The notes: a model not told the origin generated them from the letters alone. A stretch of 59,432 bases of DNA from WM-3-3 sp041660045 (GCA_041660045.1 JBAZXA010000015.1:1-59432); one strand, 5' to 3'. Counted from the stretch's first letter, positions 17,144-25,772 are shown. Program-made: numbers and translations.

Positions 17144-17473
17144 ATGTTTAGTAAGGCCTGTGATTTAAGTGAACTGAAAGAAGGTAAGTATGATATTGCG
17201 GCTGTCAACCGCGTCCTAGTCCTATTGGTTTGGGCTACAGGCAGCGAACAACCCCGCGCCTTCCAAGGTATGTGCCCACATGACTACGAACCGCTAGCGG
17301 ATGCCCGTTTTGATGGCACTACGGTTACTTGCCGGCATCATGACTGGGCCTTTAATGGCGTTACTGGCGCCTGCATTAAAGGCCAACCCTGTACCTTGGC
17401 CGAATATCCTTTGAAAATTGAAGGCGATGAAATATTGGTCGACACTGACGGTGTTGTACCTAATCGCGTTTAA
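17144..17473 (+). CDS. Rieske-type [2Fe-2S] ferredoxin
   Basis: Product of 109 aa. Ligands: MCPHDYEP and TCRHHDWAF (C-x-H and C-x2-H). Distant paralogue of the protein at 16218: both have CPH, CxxH(D/G)WxF, LKEYPL/LAEYPLKI and a C-terminal beta strand. First gene below a sigma-54/NifA promoter, so its electron-transfer role is probably tied to nitrogen fixation. Partner unknown. Confidence 0.83.
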   Translation: MFSKACDLSELKEGKYDIAAVNRVLVLLVWATGSEQPRAFQGMCPHDYEPLADARFDGTTVTCRHHDWAFNGVTGACIKGQPCTLAEYPLKIEGDEILVDTDGVVPNRV

Positions 17474-17512
17474 ACATTAAGGCTTGCCGTCGCTGTCTGT
17501 AGATAAGCTGCT

Positions 17513-17752
17513 ATGAAAATCACTACGATCTTAGTTGACGAAATCCCTAAAGCCGTTGTGAAACCTATAGACACTAAAGATTTAAGGCGTTTTCTTAAAA
17601 ATGGTAATGCTTACCTTTCTGCTGGCAATGAAGATGCCAACATTACCCACCGGGAAGCAGATGATGCTGAAAGCGAGCGCTGGCGCTCGGCTTTCCGTTT
17701 GCACACGGCCTGGGGTGGTGATGAAGATGGCTTCTTTGGCATCCCGTTGTAA
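17513..17752 (+). CDS. Small protein of unknown function
   Basis: Product of 79 aa, with basic N-terminal half and acidic C-terminal half (DEDGFFGIPL at the end). No domain recognised, no cysteines. Lies 39 bases after the Rieske gene in the same operon. Confidence 0.55.
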   Translation: MKITTILVDEIPKAVVKPIDTKDLRRFLKNGNAYLSAGNEDANITHREADDAESERWRSAFRLHTAWGGDEDGFFGIPL

Positions 17753-17779
17753 TTGGAATCATAGGGTTAGGTGACAAAT

Positions 17780-18112
17780 ATGCCATTGCTTAAGATTGAA
17801 GAGGCGGGGGTTGCTGTATTAACGCTGACAGAAGGCATTGAAGAAGAAGATTTCTTCAGGTCCAGGCTGACTAAGCAAGAGGTTTGCCGGCAAATAACCA
17901 TATTAAGCCACGCAACCCTTGATATACCTGCTGTAACGCGGGACGGACTACCGGAAATTAATTGGCAAACATGGTTTGCTATTGCAGAACATCCCACGCC
18001 TGATAATCAACAACTATGGCTGGCCATCTCCGAGCTTATCCCGACAACCTTGTTATGGCTACGGGTGTACCGCACCCAGCAACCCGAACTCTTTAACCCT
18101 GTCTCGGCCTAA
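17780..18112 (+). CDS. Protein of unknown function preceding SelO
   Basis: Product of about 110 aa starting MPLLKIEEAG. I prefer the ATG at 17780 (AGGTG upstream) over an in-frame GTG at 17771. Contains one Cys, several Trp. Its stop codon overlaps the selO start (TAATG), so it is translationally coupled to SelO. No domain recognised. Confidence 0.55.
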   Translation: MPLLKIEEAGVAVLTLTEGIEEEDFFRSRLTKQEVCRQITILSHATLDIPAVTRDGLPEINWQTWFAIAEHPTPDNQQLWLAISELIPTTLLWLRVYRTQQPELFNPVSA

Positions 18113-19686
18113 TGTCAGCCAGCGCATACGCTCAGCCCACCCCGGCCTTGCCAATTGACAACGCCGCCGGGGCAAAGCCATCCGCTTCTGCAAGCGGTGT
18201 GGCTTATTCTTTAGCGGATTTGCCGTTCAAAAATTCCTTTGCCCGGTTACCGAAAGCCTTTTATAGCCGTTCACGCCCTAAAACACTACCGGAACCTTAT
18301 CTGGTTGCCGTGAGCGGGGACGCCGCTGAATTGTTGCATCTTGACAGCAACGAATGCCAAAAACCTGAGTTTACCGAGTTTTTCTCAGGCAACCTCCCAT
18401 TAGCTGGCAGTGACCCGCTCGCTGCGGTTTATTCAGGCCATCAATTTGGTGATTGGGTTGGGCAACTTGGCGACGGCCGGGCACATTTATTGGGCGAAAT
18501 TACTACCGCTTATGGTGCTTGCGAGATCCAACTGAAAGGTTCAGGGCCAACTCCTTATTCACGCGGCTTTGATGGCCGTGCAGTGTTACGCTCATCAATC
18601 AGGGAGTTCCTCTGCTCAGAAGCGATGGCTGCCCTGGGCGTCCCTACGACAAGGGCGCTTTGCGTCATTGGCTCAGATTTTCTGATACAGCGGGAAAGCC
18701 CAGAAACAGCAGCTGTAGTAACCCGCTTGGCACCAAGTTTTGTGCGCTTTGGCTCTTTTCAGCATTGGAGCTCTCTGGATAAGGATGAAACCCTTAAACA
18801 GCTAGCCGATTATGTGCTGGAACACTTCATGCCCGCGTTACGGGATGAGGCTTATCCTTATCAAGCAATGCTACGTGATATTGCCATACTAACAGGCAAC
18901 ATGATTGCACATTGGCAAGCAGTAGGTTTTATGCATGGCGTTATGAATACTGACAACATGTCCGTGCTTGGGCTAACGTTAGATTATGGCCCCTTTGGCT
19001 TTATGGAAGCCTTTGATGCCGGCCATGTCTGTAACCATTCTGACCACTATGGCCGTTATGCCTACCGGACTCAACCGCGGGTTGCCAAGTGGAACCTCTA
19101 TGCCTTTGGTGATGCCTTGGTCACGCTGATCGGACATCCGGATATTGCTAAAGCCATTATTGACGAACATTACGAAAGCGCTTACCAAACTACGTTTAGA
19201 CGTTTGATGCAAGCCAAGCTCGGCTTTCAAACAGAGCATCCTGATGATGACAATTTTATTGCCGACATGTTTGGCTTTTTACAGCTGCACAGACCTGATT
19301 ACACCTTATTTTTTCGTCTGTTAAGCCGTCTAACTGGTTCAATTGATACTGCTGGACAGCCCAAAATAGATGCACCAGTCCGTGATCTTTTTATTGACCG
19401 GGAGGCCTGCGACGTTTGGTTACGCAGCTGGCGTATGCGCTTACAGATGGAACAGTCCGTTGATAGCATACGCCAAAGCAGTATGCTGGCGGCCAACCCA
19501 AAATATATTTTACGCAACTGGGTTGCCGAATCGGCCATCCGTAAGGCGCAAACTAAAGATTTTTCTGAAGTTAATGCGGTGCTGCATTGTTTACAACACC
19601 CTTATGATGAAAACCCTGGCTTTGAACGCTACGCCGCATTACCGCCTGATTGGGCTAATGGGCTTTCAGTAAGCTGTTCTAGTTAA
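18112..19686 (+). CDS. selO: Protein adenylyltransferase SelO (YdiU family)
   Basis: Pseudokinase-fold enzyme (524 aa) that transfers AMP from ATP to protein Ser/Thr/Tyr side chains. Family landmarks: LPKAFYSR, GHQFGDWVGQLGDGRAHLLGE, KGSGPTPYSRGFDGRAVLRSSIREF, MHGVMNTDNMS (catalytic loop), DYGPFGFMEAFD (metal-binding), and the C-terminal VSCSS tail found also in E. coli YdiU. In E. coli SelO is linked to redox stress and protein glutathionylation. Here it is in a NifA-controlled operon with a Rieske protein, which suggests a nitrogen-fixation-specific modification role; targets are unknown. Confidence 0.93.
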   Translation: MSASAYAQPTPALPIDNAAGAKPSASASGVAYSLADLPFKNSFARLPKAFYSRSRPKTLPEPYLVAVSGDAAELLHLDSNECQKPEFTEFFSGNLPLAGSDPLAAVYSGHQFGDWVGQLGDGRAHLLGEITTAYGACEIQLKGSGPTPYSRGFDGRAVLRSSIREFLCSEAMAALGVPTTRALCVIGSDFLIQRESPETAAVVTRLAPSFVRFGSFQHWSSLDKDETLKQLADYVLEHFMPALRDEAYPYQAMLRDIAILTGNMIAHWQAVGFMHGVMNTDNMSVLGLTLDYGPFGFMEAFDAGHVCNHSDHYGRYAYRTQPRVAKWNLYAFGDALVTLIGHPDIAKAIIDEHYESAYQTTFRRLMQAKLGFQTEHPDDDNFIADMFGFLQLHRPDYTLFFRLLSRLTGSIDTAGQPKIDAPVRDLFIDREACDVWLRSWRMRLQMEQSVDSIRQSSMLAANPKYILRNWVAESAIRKAQTKDFSEVNAVLHCLQHPYDENPGFERYAALPPDWANGLSVSCSS

Positions 19687-19745
19687 GCAATAAAGCACTG
19701 AATGATTATACCCTTTTTATTTACTTTTAATCTTGGAGACAAATA

Positions 19746-20021
19746 ATGGATACTTACGATAATATTAAAACTGGCATGGTCTTATGTGACGGCGAACGTG
19801 CTGGCGGCTATGCTTTTGTTTGCCGTGGCCATGTATATACCTGCAAAGGTTGTGGTAACACAGGTTGCCGCCAAACTAAAGACGGTGGTTGCAACAAACA
19901 AGCCTTCAACGTTTCATTCAAATGTTTAAAATGCGGCGCATTAGGCCAGCAAGAAGCAACCACTGTCGACTATACCCAAACCCAACAATGGTTAAATCCT
20001 GATCAAAACACCCATTCTTGA
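19746..20021 (+). CDS. Cysteine-rich small protein (zinc-ribbon-like)
   Basis: Product of 91 aa. Nine cysteines, including CKGCGNTGC (about residues 37-45), a GGC further on and CLKCG (about 60-64), suggest two metal-binding knuckles. GGAGA precedes the ATG. It lies 59 bases after selO and may be read through from it. Function unknown. Confidence 0.6.
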   Translation: MDTYDNIKTGMVLCDGERAGGYAFVCRGHVYTCKGCGNTGCRQTKDGGCNKQAFNVSFKCLKCGALGQQEATTVDYTQTQQWLNPDQNTHS

Positions 20022-20067
20022 GTTTTGGCATAGCGTTTTTTAAAAACGCTTAATGGGTTGGATGAGA

Positions 20068-20382
20068 TTACTCATCCACCCGTAAGCGTAATAAATCTTT
20101 AGTCGCTGTCCGCATACGTTCACTAATCCCGAACGGGGTTGCATTGAAAGCATCGTTGGCAGCATCTAAAGCAGCTTTGGCAACCGCTGCCTCTTCTTCT
20201 GTCAATGGTATACGTCCTGCCATATAACGGGCATCCGGCATAGCCGTTATAATGGCCCGCACATTAGGATGCTCACTTAAATGCACTAGTTTCTCGCATT
20301 CTTTTTTGCCCGCAAGACAGATCGCACGGTCAATCACTTCAACCTTGCGGCCATCTTCCGTTGTTTTAATATATGTCGCCAT
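20068..20382 (-). CDS. Protein of unknown function downstream of yggX
   Basis: Product of 104 aa. The first 45 residues resemble a nucleic-acid- or metal-associated fold without clear motif; two Cys (ICLAGKKECEKL). C-terminal half is an alanine-rich helix. GGGG lies upstream of the ATG, 9 bases after the yggX stop. Last gene of the minus-strand fmdB-grxD-yggX group. Confidence 0.55.
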   Translation of the reverse strand: MATYIKTTEDGRKVEVIDRAICLAGKKECEKLVHLSEHPNVRAIITAMPDARYMAGRIPLTEEEAAVAKAALDAANDAFNATPFGISERMRTATKDLLRLRVDE

Positions 20383-20391
20383 GGTAATCCC

Positions 20392-20670
20392 CTATTGATC
20401 TTCCTTTGGTGGAACATAGCCTTCAGGAGCTGAAGCGCCGTCCCCGAACAAATATTTTTCCATCTCACTTAAAAGAAATTCTTTAGCTTTTGGTTCAAAC
20501 ATTGCCAATCGGTATTCATTTACCAACATGGTTTGATGCTGTAACCATTGTTGCCAAGCTTCTTTTGAGACATTGTCATAAATACGCTGCCCTAACACGC
20601 CTGGATAAGGTGCTCGATCCAGCCCAGACATTTCTTTATCAAACTTTACGCAATGGATCATTCGCGTCAT
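20392..20670 (-). CDS. yggX: Probable Fe(II)-trafficking protein YggX
   Basis: Product of 92 aa. Starts MTRMIHCVKF with the single conserved Cys7, then PYPGVLGQRIYDNVSKEAWQQWLQHQTMLVNEYRL, the family core. YggX proteins protect Fe-S proteins from oxidative damage and interact with iron metabolism. Chromosomal in most gammaproteobacteria; placement next to a monothiol glutaredoxin in a NifA-linked group suggests an Fe-S support role for nitrogenase. Carries a longer C-terminal tail than usual. Confidence 0.93.
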   Translation of the reverse strand: MTRMIHCVKFDKEMSGLDRAPYPGVLGQRIYDNVSKEAWQQWLQHQTMLVNEYRLAMFEPKAKEFLLSEMEKYLFGDGASAPEGYVPPKEDQ

Positions 20671-20681
20671 ATGAGGGCCTC

Positions 20682-21005
20682 TTAATTAACTTCGTTACAA
20701 GCTGTTTCCAACATTTTTTGTAATTGGCCATCCTGATGCAATTCAATCAGGATATCGCAACCACCAACTAACTCATTATTAATAAATAATTGTGGGAATG
20801 TTGGCCAATTTGAATAGCTTGGTAAGGTAGCGCGGATTGCAGGGTTAGCCAATACATCAACCGTGGCAAATTGGACACCACTATCTTTTAAAATTTGTGA
20901 TGCTGTTTTAGAAAAGCCGCATTGTGGTGCTTGTGGCGTGCCTTTCATAAATAATATGACAGGGTTTGCTGCGATGGTTTGCTGTAAATCTTCCAAAATA
21001 CTCAT
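20682..21005 (-). CDS. grxD: Monothiol glutaredoxin GrxD (Grx4/Grx5 type)
   Basis: Product of 107 aa. Monothiol CGFS active site (PQCGFSKTA), TFPQLFINNELVGGCDI with the glutathione-binding residues, all typical of Fe-S-carrying Grx4/5. It can hold a glutathione-bound [2Fe-2S] cluster and hand it to BolA or A-type carriers; both partners (BolA at 35126, IscA/ErpA) are present. A nif-linked grx5 is known beside nifO-rhdN in Azotobacter. I chose 21005 (AAGGA upstream); the open frame reaches 21029. Confidence 0.93.
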   Translation of the reverse strand: MSILEDLQQTIAANPVILFMKGTPQAPQCGFSKTASQILKDSGVQFATVDVLANPAIRATLPSYSNWPTFPQLFINNELVGGCDILIELHQDGQLQKMLETACNEVN

Positions 21006-21141
21006 AAAAATTTTCCTTCTAAATTGCAATAAATGTAGAAATATTGGTTGTGTATTTCAAGTACCGACTGTATCTAAGGGATAGACAAGTTGTCACCTAA
21101 CTTTATAGCCGCCTTTTCAAGGGTTTTTCAGTCAATCCTGT

Positions 21142-21348
21142 TTAATAATTGCTAAAATGACCTTCTTTTGCTGCTTGCTTCCTGCCTTTAGCAATAATAT
21201 CAGCGGATTTTCCTGGCGCTACTGGTGCCGAAACCAGTTTTTCCATATTTAAGCTGCCACACGCAGGGCAAACTGGCGTGGTACTGCTCTTAATTAATAA
21301 TTCGGACGTATTGTCACAATCAGTGCAACGATAGTCATAGATTGGCAT
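21142..21348 (-). CDS. FmdB-type zinc-ribbon protein
   Basis: Product of 68 aa. MPIYDYRCTDC ... CPACGS is the CxxC-CxxC zinc ribbon of the FmdB family of putative regulators. The C-terminal tail (GRKQAAKEGHFSNY) is basic. Start 21348 chosen because the family begins MPIYDYxC; the frame extends to 21384. A sigma-54 promoter and a palindromic NifA site lie upstream. Function in nitrogen fixation unknown; small FmdB proteins occur in several nif clusters. Confidence 0.82.
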   Translation of the reverse strand: MPIYDYRCTDCDNTSELLIKSSTTPVCPACGSLNMEKLVSAPVAPGKSADIIAKGRKQAAKEGHFSNY

Positions 21349-21498
21349 TATTCCCCCGCTCCATTCAATATTGAACGTTATCATTCAAAAGACATTACTT
21401 AGCTTAACGTATAACACAAGCCTTGGCCAAATGTTGCTAGACCTTGTTAACAAAGCCATGGTTTATTAGCTATAATAGGTTTTAAACATAAAATTGAA

Positions 21499-21514
21499 AG
21501 CAATTTTTATGCCT
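21499..21514 (-). promoter_or_regulatory. Sigma-54 promoter of fmdB-grxD-yggX
   Basis: Minus-strand AGGCATAAAAATTGCT, nearly identical in form to the promoter at 17089 (AGGCAT-N5-TTGCT). About 140 bases upstream of the fmdB start. Confidence 0.72.
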
Positions 21515-21609
21515 GCTAATAATAGGACTGTTTCTATCATCCGCTAAGCTGTTTTACCCATAAAAAGTCATCATAATGCCCTTATTTTTAAGCGTAAAGT
21601 CCTTTTATT

Positions 21610-21625
21610 TGTCGTCTTTACGACA
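21610..21625. promoter_or_regulatory. NifA upstream activator site (fmdB)
   Basis: TGTCGTCTTTACGACA fits TGT-N10-ACA and is a perfect palindrome apart from a 4-base centre. It lies 96 bases upstream of the sigma-54 promoter at 21499-21514. Confidence 0.76.
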
Positions 21626-21794
21626 TTAAAATGTAATGGATCAAACAATAGATAAGGCTTTTTGATCAATTTTTCTTCACCTCGCCCTACTAAATTATAA
21701 GCTAATAGCATTTACTGTAGCTTAGCGGAAAACAGGGTTAAATTAGCTCAGTTTGTTTTGAAGACTGTTAAATCACAACGGCAACGCAAAGGCT

Positions 21795-22961
21795 TTATAG
21801 TTTGGTAGCCATTAAAATATTTAATAAACTGTATGGCGTTTTAGCGTCTATCCCATGCATATAAGCCATTAGGGCAAAAGCACCTGCGCCAGAACCCTGA
21901 AAATAATTATCTCTAAGGCATTGCAGTGCGGTACGCCCTGTATCGTGGGTATTTGCACCGGCATCATAAAACAATTGTAACCAATTATTAACAACGTCTT
22001 TATCGTCATAACTCATGGTATCCACGAATATTTTAGGGTTTTTGCCTTGTATAAGGACAGTGCTATAAATATTATCTAAAAGTAATGTTGCTGTGGTGTT
22101 GAGATCAATATCGATATTAACGGTTAAATTGTAATTTTCTTTTAAAGTTTTATTGGCATTGTCATGATTTTTTATTTTCGCGTCCGCGAAAATATGTTTT
22201 TCAGCCTTATTCTGTTGTAGGTTTATTTCTGTTTTTTCAATAAGTTTTGTTTTTTTTATTTTTTTATTGGGTTTAACTTCATCTTTTATTGCTAAAGCTT
22301 TGTCACGTGCATTTGTTTTGCCACGGGTTTCCTTTAGCTCATCAACTAGGGCTTTAGCTTTTTCCGGGTTATGTTTTTCTATTGTTTTAACTGTGTTGAT
22401 AACTTCAATATCCGCACTGACATTTTCAGTTACTAGTCGTTTGGCTTGTTCTGGTAAATTTAATAATGCTAGTGTTTTTGATAGCCATGCCCGGCTTTTA
22501 TGATGTTTTTCAAGTACTGCGTCAACACTAGACAGACGATCTAAATCACGTTGGATTTTTTTGGCTTCTTCAATTTGTGTTAGGTTTTTGCGATGGATAT
22601 TTTCAGCAAGCTGCATATCTTCAGCTTCTTCATCACTCATTTCCATGACGCGAGCCCTAAGCTCCATCAAGCCTTCAAGTTGTGCCGCACGGACACGCCG
22701 TTCCCCAGCAACTAATAAAAAGGGTTTTTCCCTGCCTAATCGGTTTGAACGTATAACAATAGCCTGCAATTGTCTAAACCGTAGGCTACGGCCAAGTTCG
22801 GCTAAGCTATTGTTATTATCTTCAAATTCTTCACGGACTTGAACCTCGGTCTCAATATCATCGAGTGCCACCATGATTTCATATTCATTTGGGTTATTGG
22901 TATCACCAAATAAGGCATCAATACCGGCACCAAGAAAAGCATTATCAGTTTTTGTAGGCAT
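21795..22961 (-). CDS. parB: Plasmid partition protein ParB
   Basis: Product of 388 aa. ParB/Spo0J N-terminal domain with LVAGERRVRAAQL and the LAENIHRKNLTQIEEA segment (CTPase/arginine-rich box in modified form), then the helix-turn-helix KTLALLNLPEQAKRLV. A lysine-rich linker follows and a C-terminal region of about 120 residues that looks unlike ordinary ParB dimerisation domains. Start at 22961 is supported by GGGAA 8 bases upstream. Directly follows parA. One copy of the putative parS repeat lies inside this gene. Confidence 0.88.
   Translation of the reverse strand: MPTKTDNAFLGAGIDALFGDTNNPNEYEIMVALDDIETEVQVREEFEDNNNSLAELGRSLRFRQLQAIVIRSNRLGREKPFLLVAGERRVRAAQLEGLMELRARVMEMSDEEAEDMQLAENIHRKNLTQIEEAKKIQRDLDRLSSVDAVLEKHHKSRAWLSKTLALLNLPEQAKRLVTENVSADIEVINTVKTIEKHNPEKAKALVDELKETRGKTNARDKALAIKDEVKPNKKIKKTKLIEKTEINLQQNKAEKHIFADAKIKNHDNANKTLKENYNLTVNIDIDLNTTATLLLDNIYSTVLIQGKNPKIFVDTMSYDDKDVVNNWLQLFYDAGANTHDTGRTALQCLRDNYFQGSGAGAFALMAYMHGIDAKTPYSLLNILMATKL
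22175..22192. repeat. Putative parS site, copy 1 (inside parB)
   Basis: TTTTCGCGTCCGCGAAAA: two 8-base inverted arms around TC. The same 18 bases occur at 24063-24080 on the other side of parA. Two identical palindromes flanking parA on a ParAB replicon are best read as centromere-like ParB sites. Confidence 0.65.
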
Positions 22962-22994
22962 GGTTATGATTCCCATATATTGTTGATAGTGCAA

Positions 22995-23759
22995 TTATTT
23001 ATTAAGCCTGCTTAAGATATCAGTACACGCTAACCGCCATTCTTGGGCTGCTTTTAAATGGCCTTCACCTCGAGTATTTACCCATATTGGCCGACGTTGG
23101 GCAATTGCTTTGCGGACTGCGGCGCGTTCAACTAATGCTTGGGGCAGGATAACAGAACCGTATTTTTCACGTAAACTGGCTAGGGCATTACGTGCTTCTA
23201 TACTACGACTGTTAGTTTTCATAGGCAATATACCTAGATGTTTTAAGCGCGGATTAAAACCTTGCGTGCGGATGACATGGATGGTTTGCATAAGGTCAGA
23301 AACGCCAGCTAATTCATAAAGGCCAACTGAAACTGGGGTTATAACGTAATCAGAAGCCGCCAGAGATGCCATAAGACGGATGCCTAATAAAGGCGGGGTG
23401 TCTATTAGGCATAAATCAAAGTTTTTTGCGAAACGGCGCAGTATTTTCCCTGGTCGGCGGATTACTTCATTTTCAGCTTTATCCACCGCTAATAAAGCAT
23501 TATCTGCCCGAATAATGGCAAGGTTTTCATTCAATTGTTGCGGTTGTTCTTGTGGGTTATCTTCATAATATAATTTAGAAGCCATTAATCCTGGCATTGC
23601 ATTGTCAGTGTTTGTGAAGGTTAGGGATAAGCTGCCTTGTTTGTCCATGTCAACTAGTAGTACCCGTAAGCCGGCGTCTAGTGCTGCATAGGCTAAATGC
23701 ACTGTTAATGTGCTTTTACCAACACCCCCTTTTTGATTGGCGACAGCTAATATTTTCAT
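22995..23759 (-). CDS. parA: Plasmid partition ATPase ParA
   Basis: Product of 254 aa. Deviant Walker A motif NQKGGVGKSTLT at the N-terminus, VDMDKQGSLS (Walker A') and LIDTPPLLG (Walker B), typical of type Ib ParA/Soj without an N-terminal DNA-binding domain. Drives separation of replicon copies together with ParB bound at parS. Gene spacing to parB is 33 bases. Confidence 0.93.
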   Translation of the reverse strand: MKILAVANQKGGVGKSTLTVHLAYAALDAGLRVLLVDMDKQGSLSLTFTNTDNAMPGLMASKLYYEDNPQEQPQQLNENLAIIRADNALLAVDKAENEVIRRPGKILRRFAKNFDLCLIDTPPLLGIRLMASLAASDYVITPVSVGLYELAGVSDLMQTIHVIRTQGFNPRLKHLGILPMKTNSRSIEARNALASLREKYGSVILPQALVERAAVRKAIAQRRPIWVNTRGEGHLKAAQEWRLACTDILSRLNK

Positions 23760-24300
23760 GGTTAAGATTCCTTCAGGGTTTATTTTATTGCTAATATACT
23801 TTTGTTTTTATTAGATTTTATTAAACTTATAAAGTATATAAAATTTTAAATCCAACGTTATAAAATGTAGTTTTTTTACTTATCCTTGCTTATAGGATTA
23901 AGAAATTTAATTTAGCTTACTTTTTTAATCATTTTTTGTGGTTTTTAAGCGGCTTTATAAAAACATTTGAATTGTTTAATAATGCCTTAGGGTGGTTTGA
24001 GGGTTTGTGTCAGATAAAAACTTAGTTGCTAAAACAAGATGATATACCAATGTAAAAAAGATTTTTCGCGTCCGCGAAAATCAGGCTTTTAATTAAAAAT
24101 TTTCATACGTATTTTGGGCATATCAGTAAATTGTATAACGGAAATATAAGCAGCTTATATGCCAGCAACATAATTGCTATGAAGACTATCAATATGTCGT
24201 TGTTGGATTTATTGGACTTAAATTTTACATTTAATAATTAGGTTTCTTTTTTCTTTTAGCGGATTAAGCGTAAGGCTTAAGGTAAGCCTCATATTTTGAT
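23760..24300. other. AT-rich region between parA and origin
   Basis: About 540 AT-rich bases without a coding frame I can support. It holds the second putative parS repeat (24063-24080) and presumably the parA promoter. Confidence 0.6.
24063..24080. repeat. Putative parS site, copy 2
   Basis: TTTTCGCGTCCGCGAAAA, identical to 22175-22192. It lies about 300 bases upstream of parA, the usual place for a plasmid centromere that also serves as a ParB-bound operator. Confidence 0.68.
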
Positions 24301-24378
24301 ATGACGACAAATTGATCGTTGCCAGACCCTTTTTTCTTTTTTTCTTTTTTTTCTTTTTTTAAGGCTGTTCTAGGCCTT

Positions 24379-24387
24379 TGTGAATAA
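24379..24387 (-). promoter_or_regulatory. DnaA box
   Basis: TGTGAATAA, i.e. TTATTCACA on the minus strand, a full match to the consensus TTATNCACA. It lies 20 bases before the first iteron of the array. Confidence 0.65.
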
Positions 24388-24400
24388 GGCCTGTAGAGCT

Positions 24401-24506
24401 TATATAGCGACAGATTGATCGCGCTATAGCGACAGATTGATCGCGCTATAGCGACAGATTGATCGCGCTATAGCGACAGATTGATCTTATACAACGACAG
24501 ATTGAT
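24401..24506 (+). repeat. Iteron array
   Basis: The core gcgacagattgatc occurs at 24407, 24429, 24451 and 24473 with an exact 22-base period (two helical turns), a fifth variant acgacagattgata at 24494, and a degenerate copy near 24514. The spacing and position next to a Rep_3 gene identify Rep-binding iterons, which also set copy number. Confidence 0.92.
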
Positions 24507-24511
24507 AGGTT

Positions 24512-24541
24512 ACAACGACAAGGTGTTTTTGTTGTCGTTGT
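24512..24541. promoter_or_regulatory. Inverted half-iterons, likely repA operator
   Basis: ACAACGACAA at 24512-24521 and its exact reverse complement TTGTCGTTGT at 24532-24541. Inverted copies of the iteron half-site just upstream of rep are where Rep dimers usually repress their own promoter. Confidence 0.65.
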
Positions 24542-24599
24542 ATTGTTGTTTTTTGGGGTGTATAGTTAGACATCGTATTTATTATGTCGTTATATTATT

Positions 24600-25496
24600 T
24601 TGGAAAATAACCCTGCTTATTTGACTGTTGTTAAATCCAACAAAGTTGTTGAGGCCAGTTATATGCTCTCTTTGGCTGAGCAACGTGTTTTGTTGGCCTG
24701 TATTGCGCAAATTGATTCAACCGCGGTATTAACGGAGGAATACCGTTTTGAAATAACAGCTTCAGGTGTTGCTGATCTAGCCGGGCTGGAAAATTTATCT
24801 AATACCTATCGGGATCTTAAAAAAGCTTCAGAAAAATTATATGAGCGCAGTGTAATTATTGATGATCCAGAACCCGATAACCCTAAAATAACACAACGAA
24901 AAACACGTTGGATTAGCAGTATTGATTATGTACCAGGTGAAGGGAAGGTTGTTTTAAGCTTTGCTTTCGGCATTATTCCTTATTTATCCCAGTTGTCCCA
25001 AGAGTTTACTAAATATAAATTGAAGCATGTTGCCCGATTTGAGAGTGTTTATTCTATTAGGTTATATGAGTTATTAGTGCAATGGAGTTCAGTCGGTGAG
25101 CGGGAAATTGAAGTTGAGTGGTTAAAAAATCAATTTCAAGTAGGTGATAAATATAGTCGGTTGGTTGATTTAAAAAAACGGGTAATTGATCCGGCTGTTG
25201 TTGAAATCAATCAGCATTCAAATTTATGGGTCAGGTATGGCCAACGCAAATCAGGCAGGAATATAACGCATTTTCAATTTCAATTTGGTTTGAAGGATAA
25301 ACCACGGACTATAGCCAGGAACCAGTTGACGGATGAGGAGATTAACCGGCAAGCGAAACCTGGAGAAACTAAAGCAGCGGTTTTTGCCCGTTTGACAGGA
25401 GATTCAATAGCAAAGTTTGCTAAACCAGGGGAATCTTTCGAGCAAGCCCTAACGCGTAAAAAAAACTTGGCTGAAGTTAAAAAAACCTTACGTTGA
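24600..25496 (+). CDS. repA: Replication initiator protein (Rep_3 family)
   Basis: Product of 298 aa with the Rep_3/RepE-type opening (VVKSNKVVEASYMLSLAEQRVLLACI) and two winged-helix segments (YSIRLYELLVQW; then ITHFQFQF at the end of the second). Binds the iterons upstream to start replication. The only plausible start is a TTG at 24600 with no good ribosome site; a non-ATG start would keep Rep levels low. C-terminal 60 residues are basic and rich in repeat-like KPGE segments (AKPGETKAAVFARLTGDS, AKPGESFEQALTRKK). Confidence 0.9.
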   Translation: MENNPAYLTVVKSNKVVEASYMLSLAEQRVLLACIAQIDSTAVLTEEYRFEITASGVADLAGLENLSNTYRDLKKASEKLYERSVIIDDPEPDNPKITQRKTRWISSIDYVPGEGKVVLSFAFGIIPYLSQLSQEFTKYKLKHVARFESVYSIRLYELLVQWSSVGEREIEVEWLKNQFQVGDKYSRLVDLKKRVIDPAVVEINQHSNLWVRYGQRKSGRNITHFQFQFGLKDKPRTIARNQLTDEEINRQAKPGETKAAVFARLTGDSIAKFAKPGESFEQALTRKKNLAEVKKTLR

Positions 25497-25701
25497 ATGG
25501 ACTGGAAAAATATCGGAAAACAAGTTAATTTAGGGTAACTGCAAATTAAGGGTAGGGCTTAATACATTGATTTATGGGCAGGCGCTATAAAACTCCTGAG
25601 CATTAATCTTGATAGGCTATTAAGTAAGGTAGTTGACAAGTGGCAAAAGACCGATAATTTTTGTTGCTTTCCGTACAAAAGTTTACAAAAACACTAGAAA
25701 C
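25497..25701. other. Region between repA and nifB control sites
   Basis: About 205 bases with no gene or clear terminator that I can support. It joins the replication block to the nifB promoter region. Confidence 0.5.
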
Positions 25702-25717
25702 TGTAGTAGATCAGACA
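25702..25717. promoter_or_regulatory. NifA upstream activator site (nifB)
   Basis: TGTAGTAGATCAGACA fits TGT-N10-ACA, 56 bases upstream of the nifB sigma-54 promoter. Confidence 0.8.
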
Positions 25718-25772
25718 ATTGATGTTATCAATAACATTGATTAACTTATTGTATTTTAATTGTTTTTTTGTT

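Larger units (their letters stand above)
24301..24541. other. Replication origin with iterons
   Basis: Compact origin beside repA. In order: a lone distal iteron-like copy (gacgacaaattgatc at about 24303), a T-rich tract (24328-24360), a DnaA box (24379-24387), four regular iterons, one or two degenerate ones, and an inverted repeat of half-iterons. This is the standard architecture of iteron-controlled Rep_3 plasmids. Confidence 0.88.

Noticed and set aside
24401..24506. Short regular repeats as a CRISPR array
   Set aside because: Period is 22 bases with almost no spacer and constant sequence, next to a Rep_3 gene; these are iterons. No cas genes.
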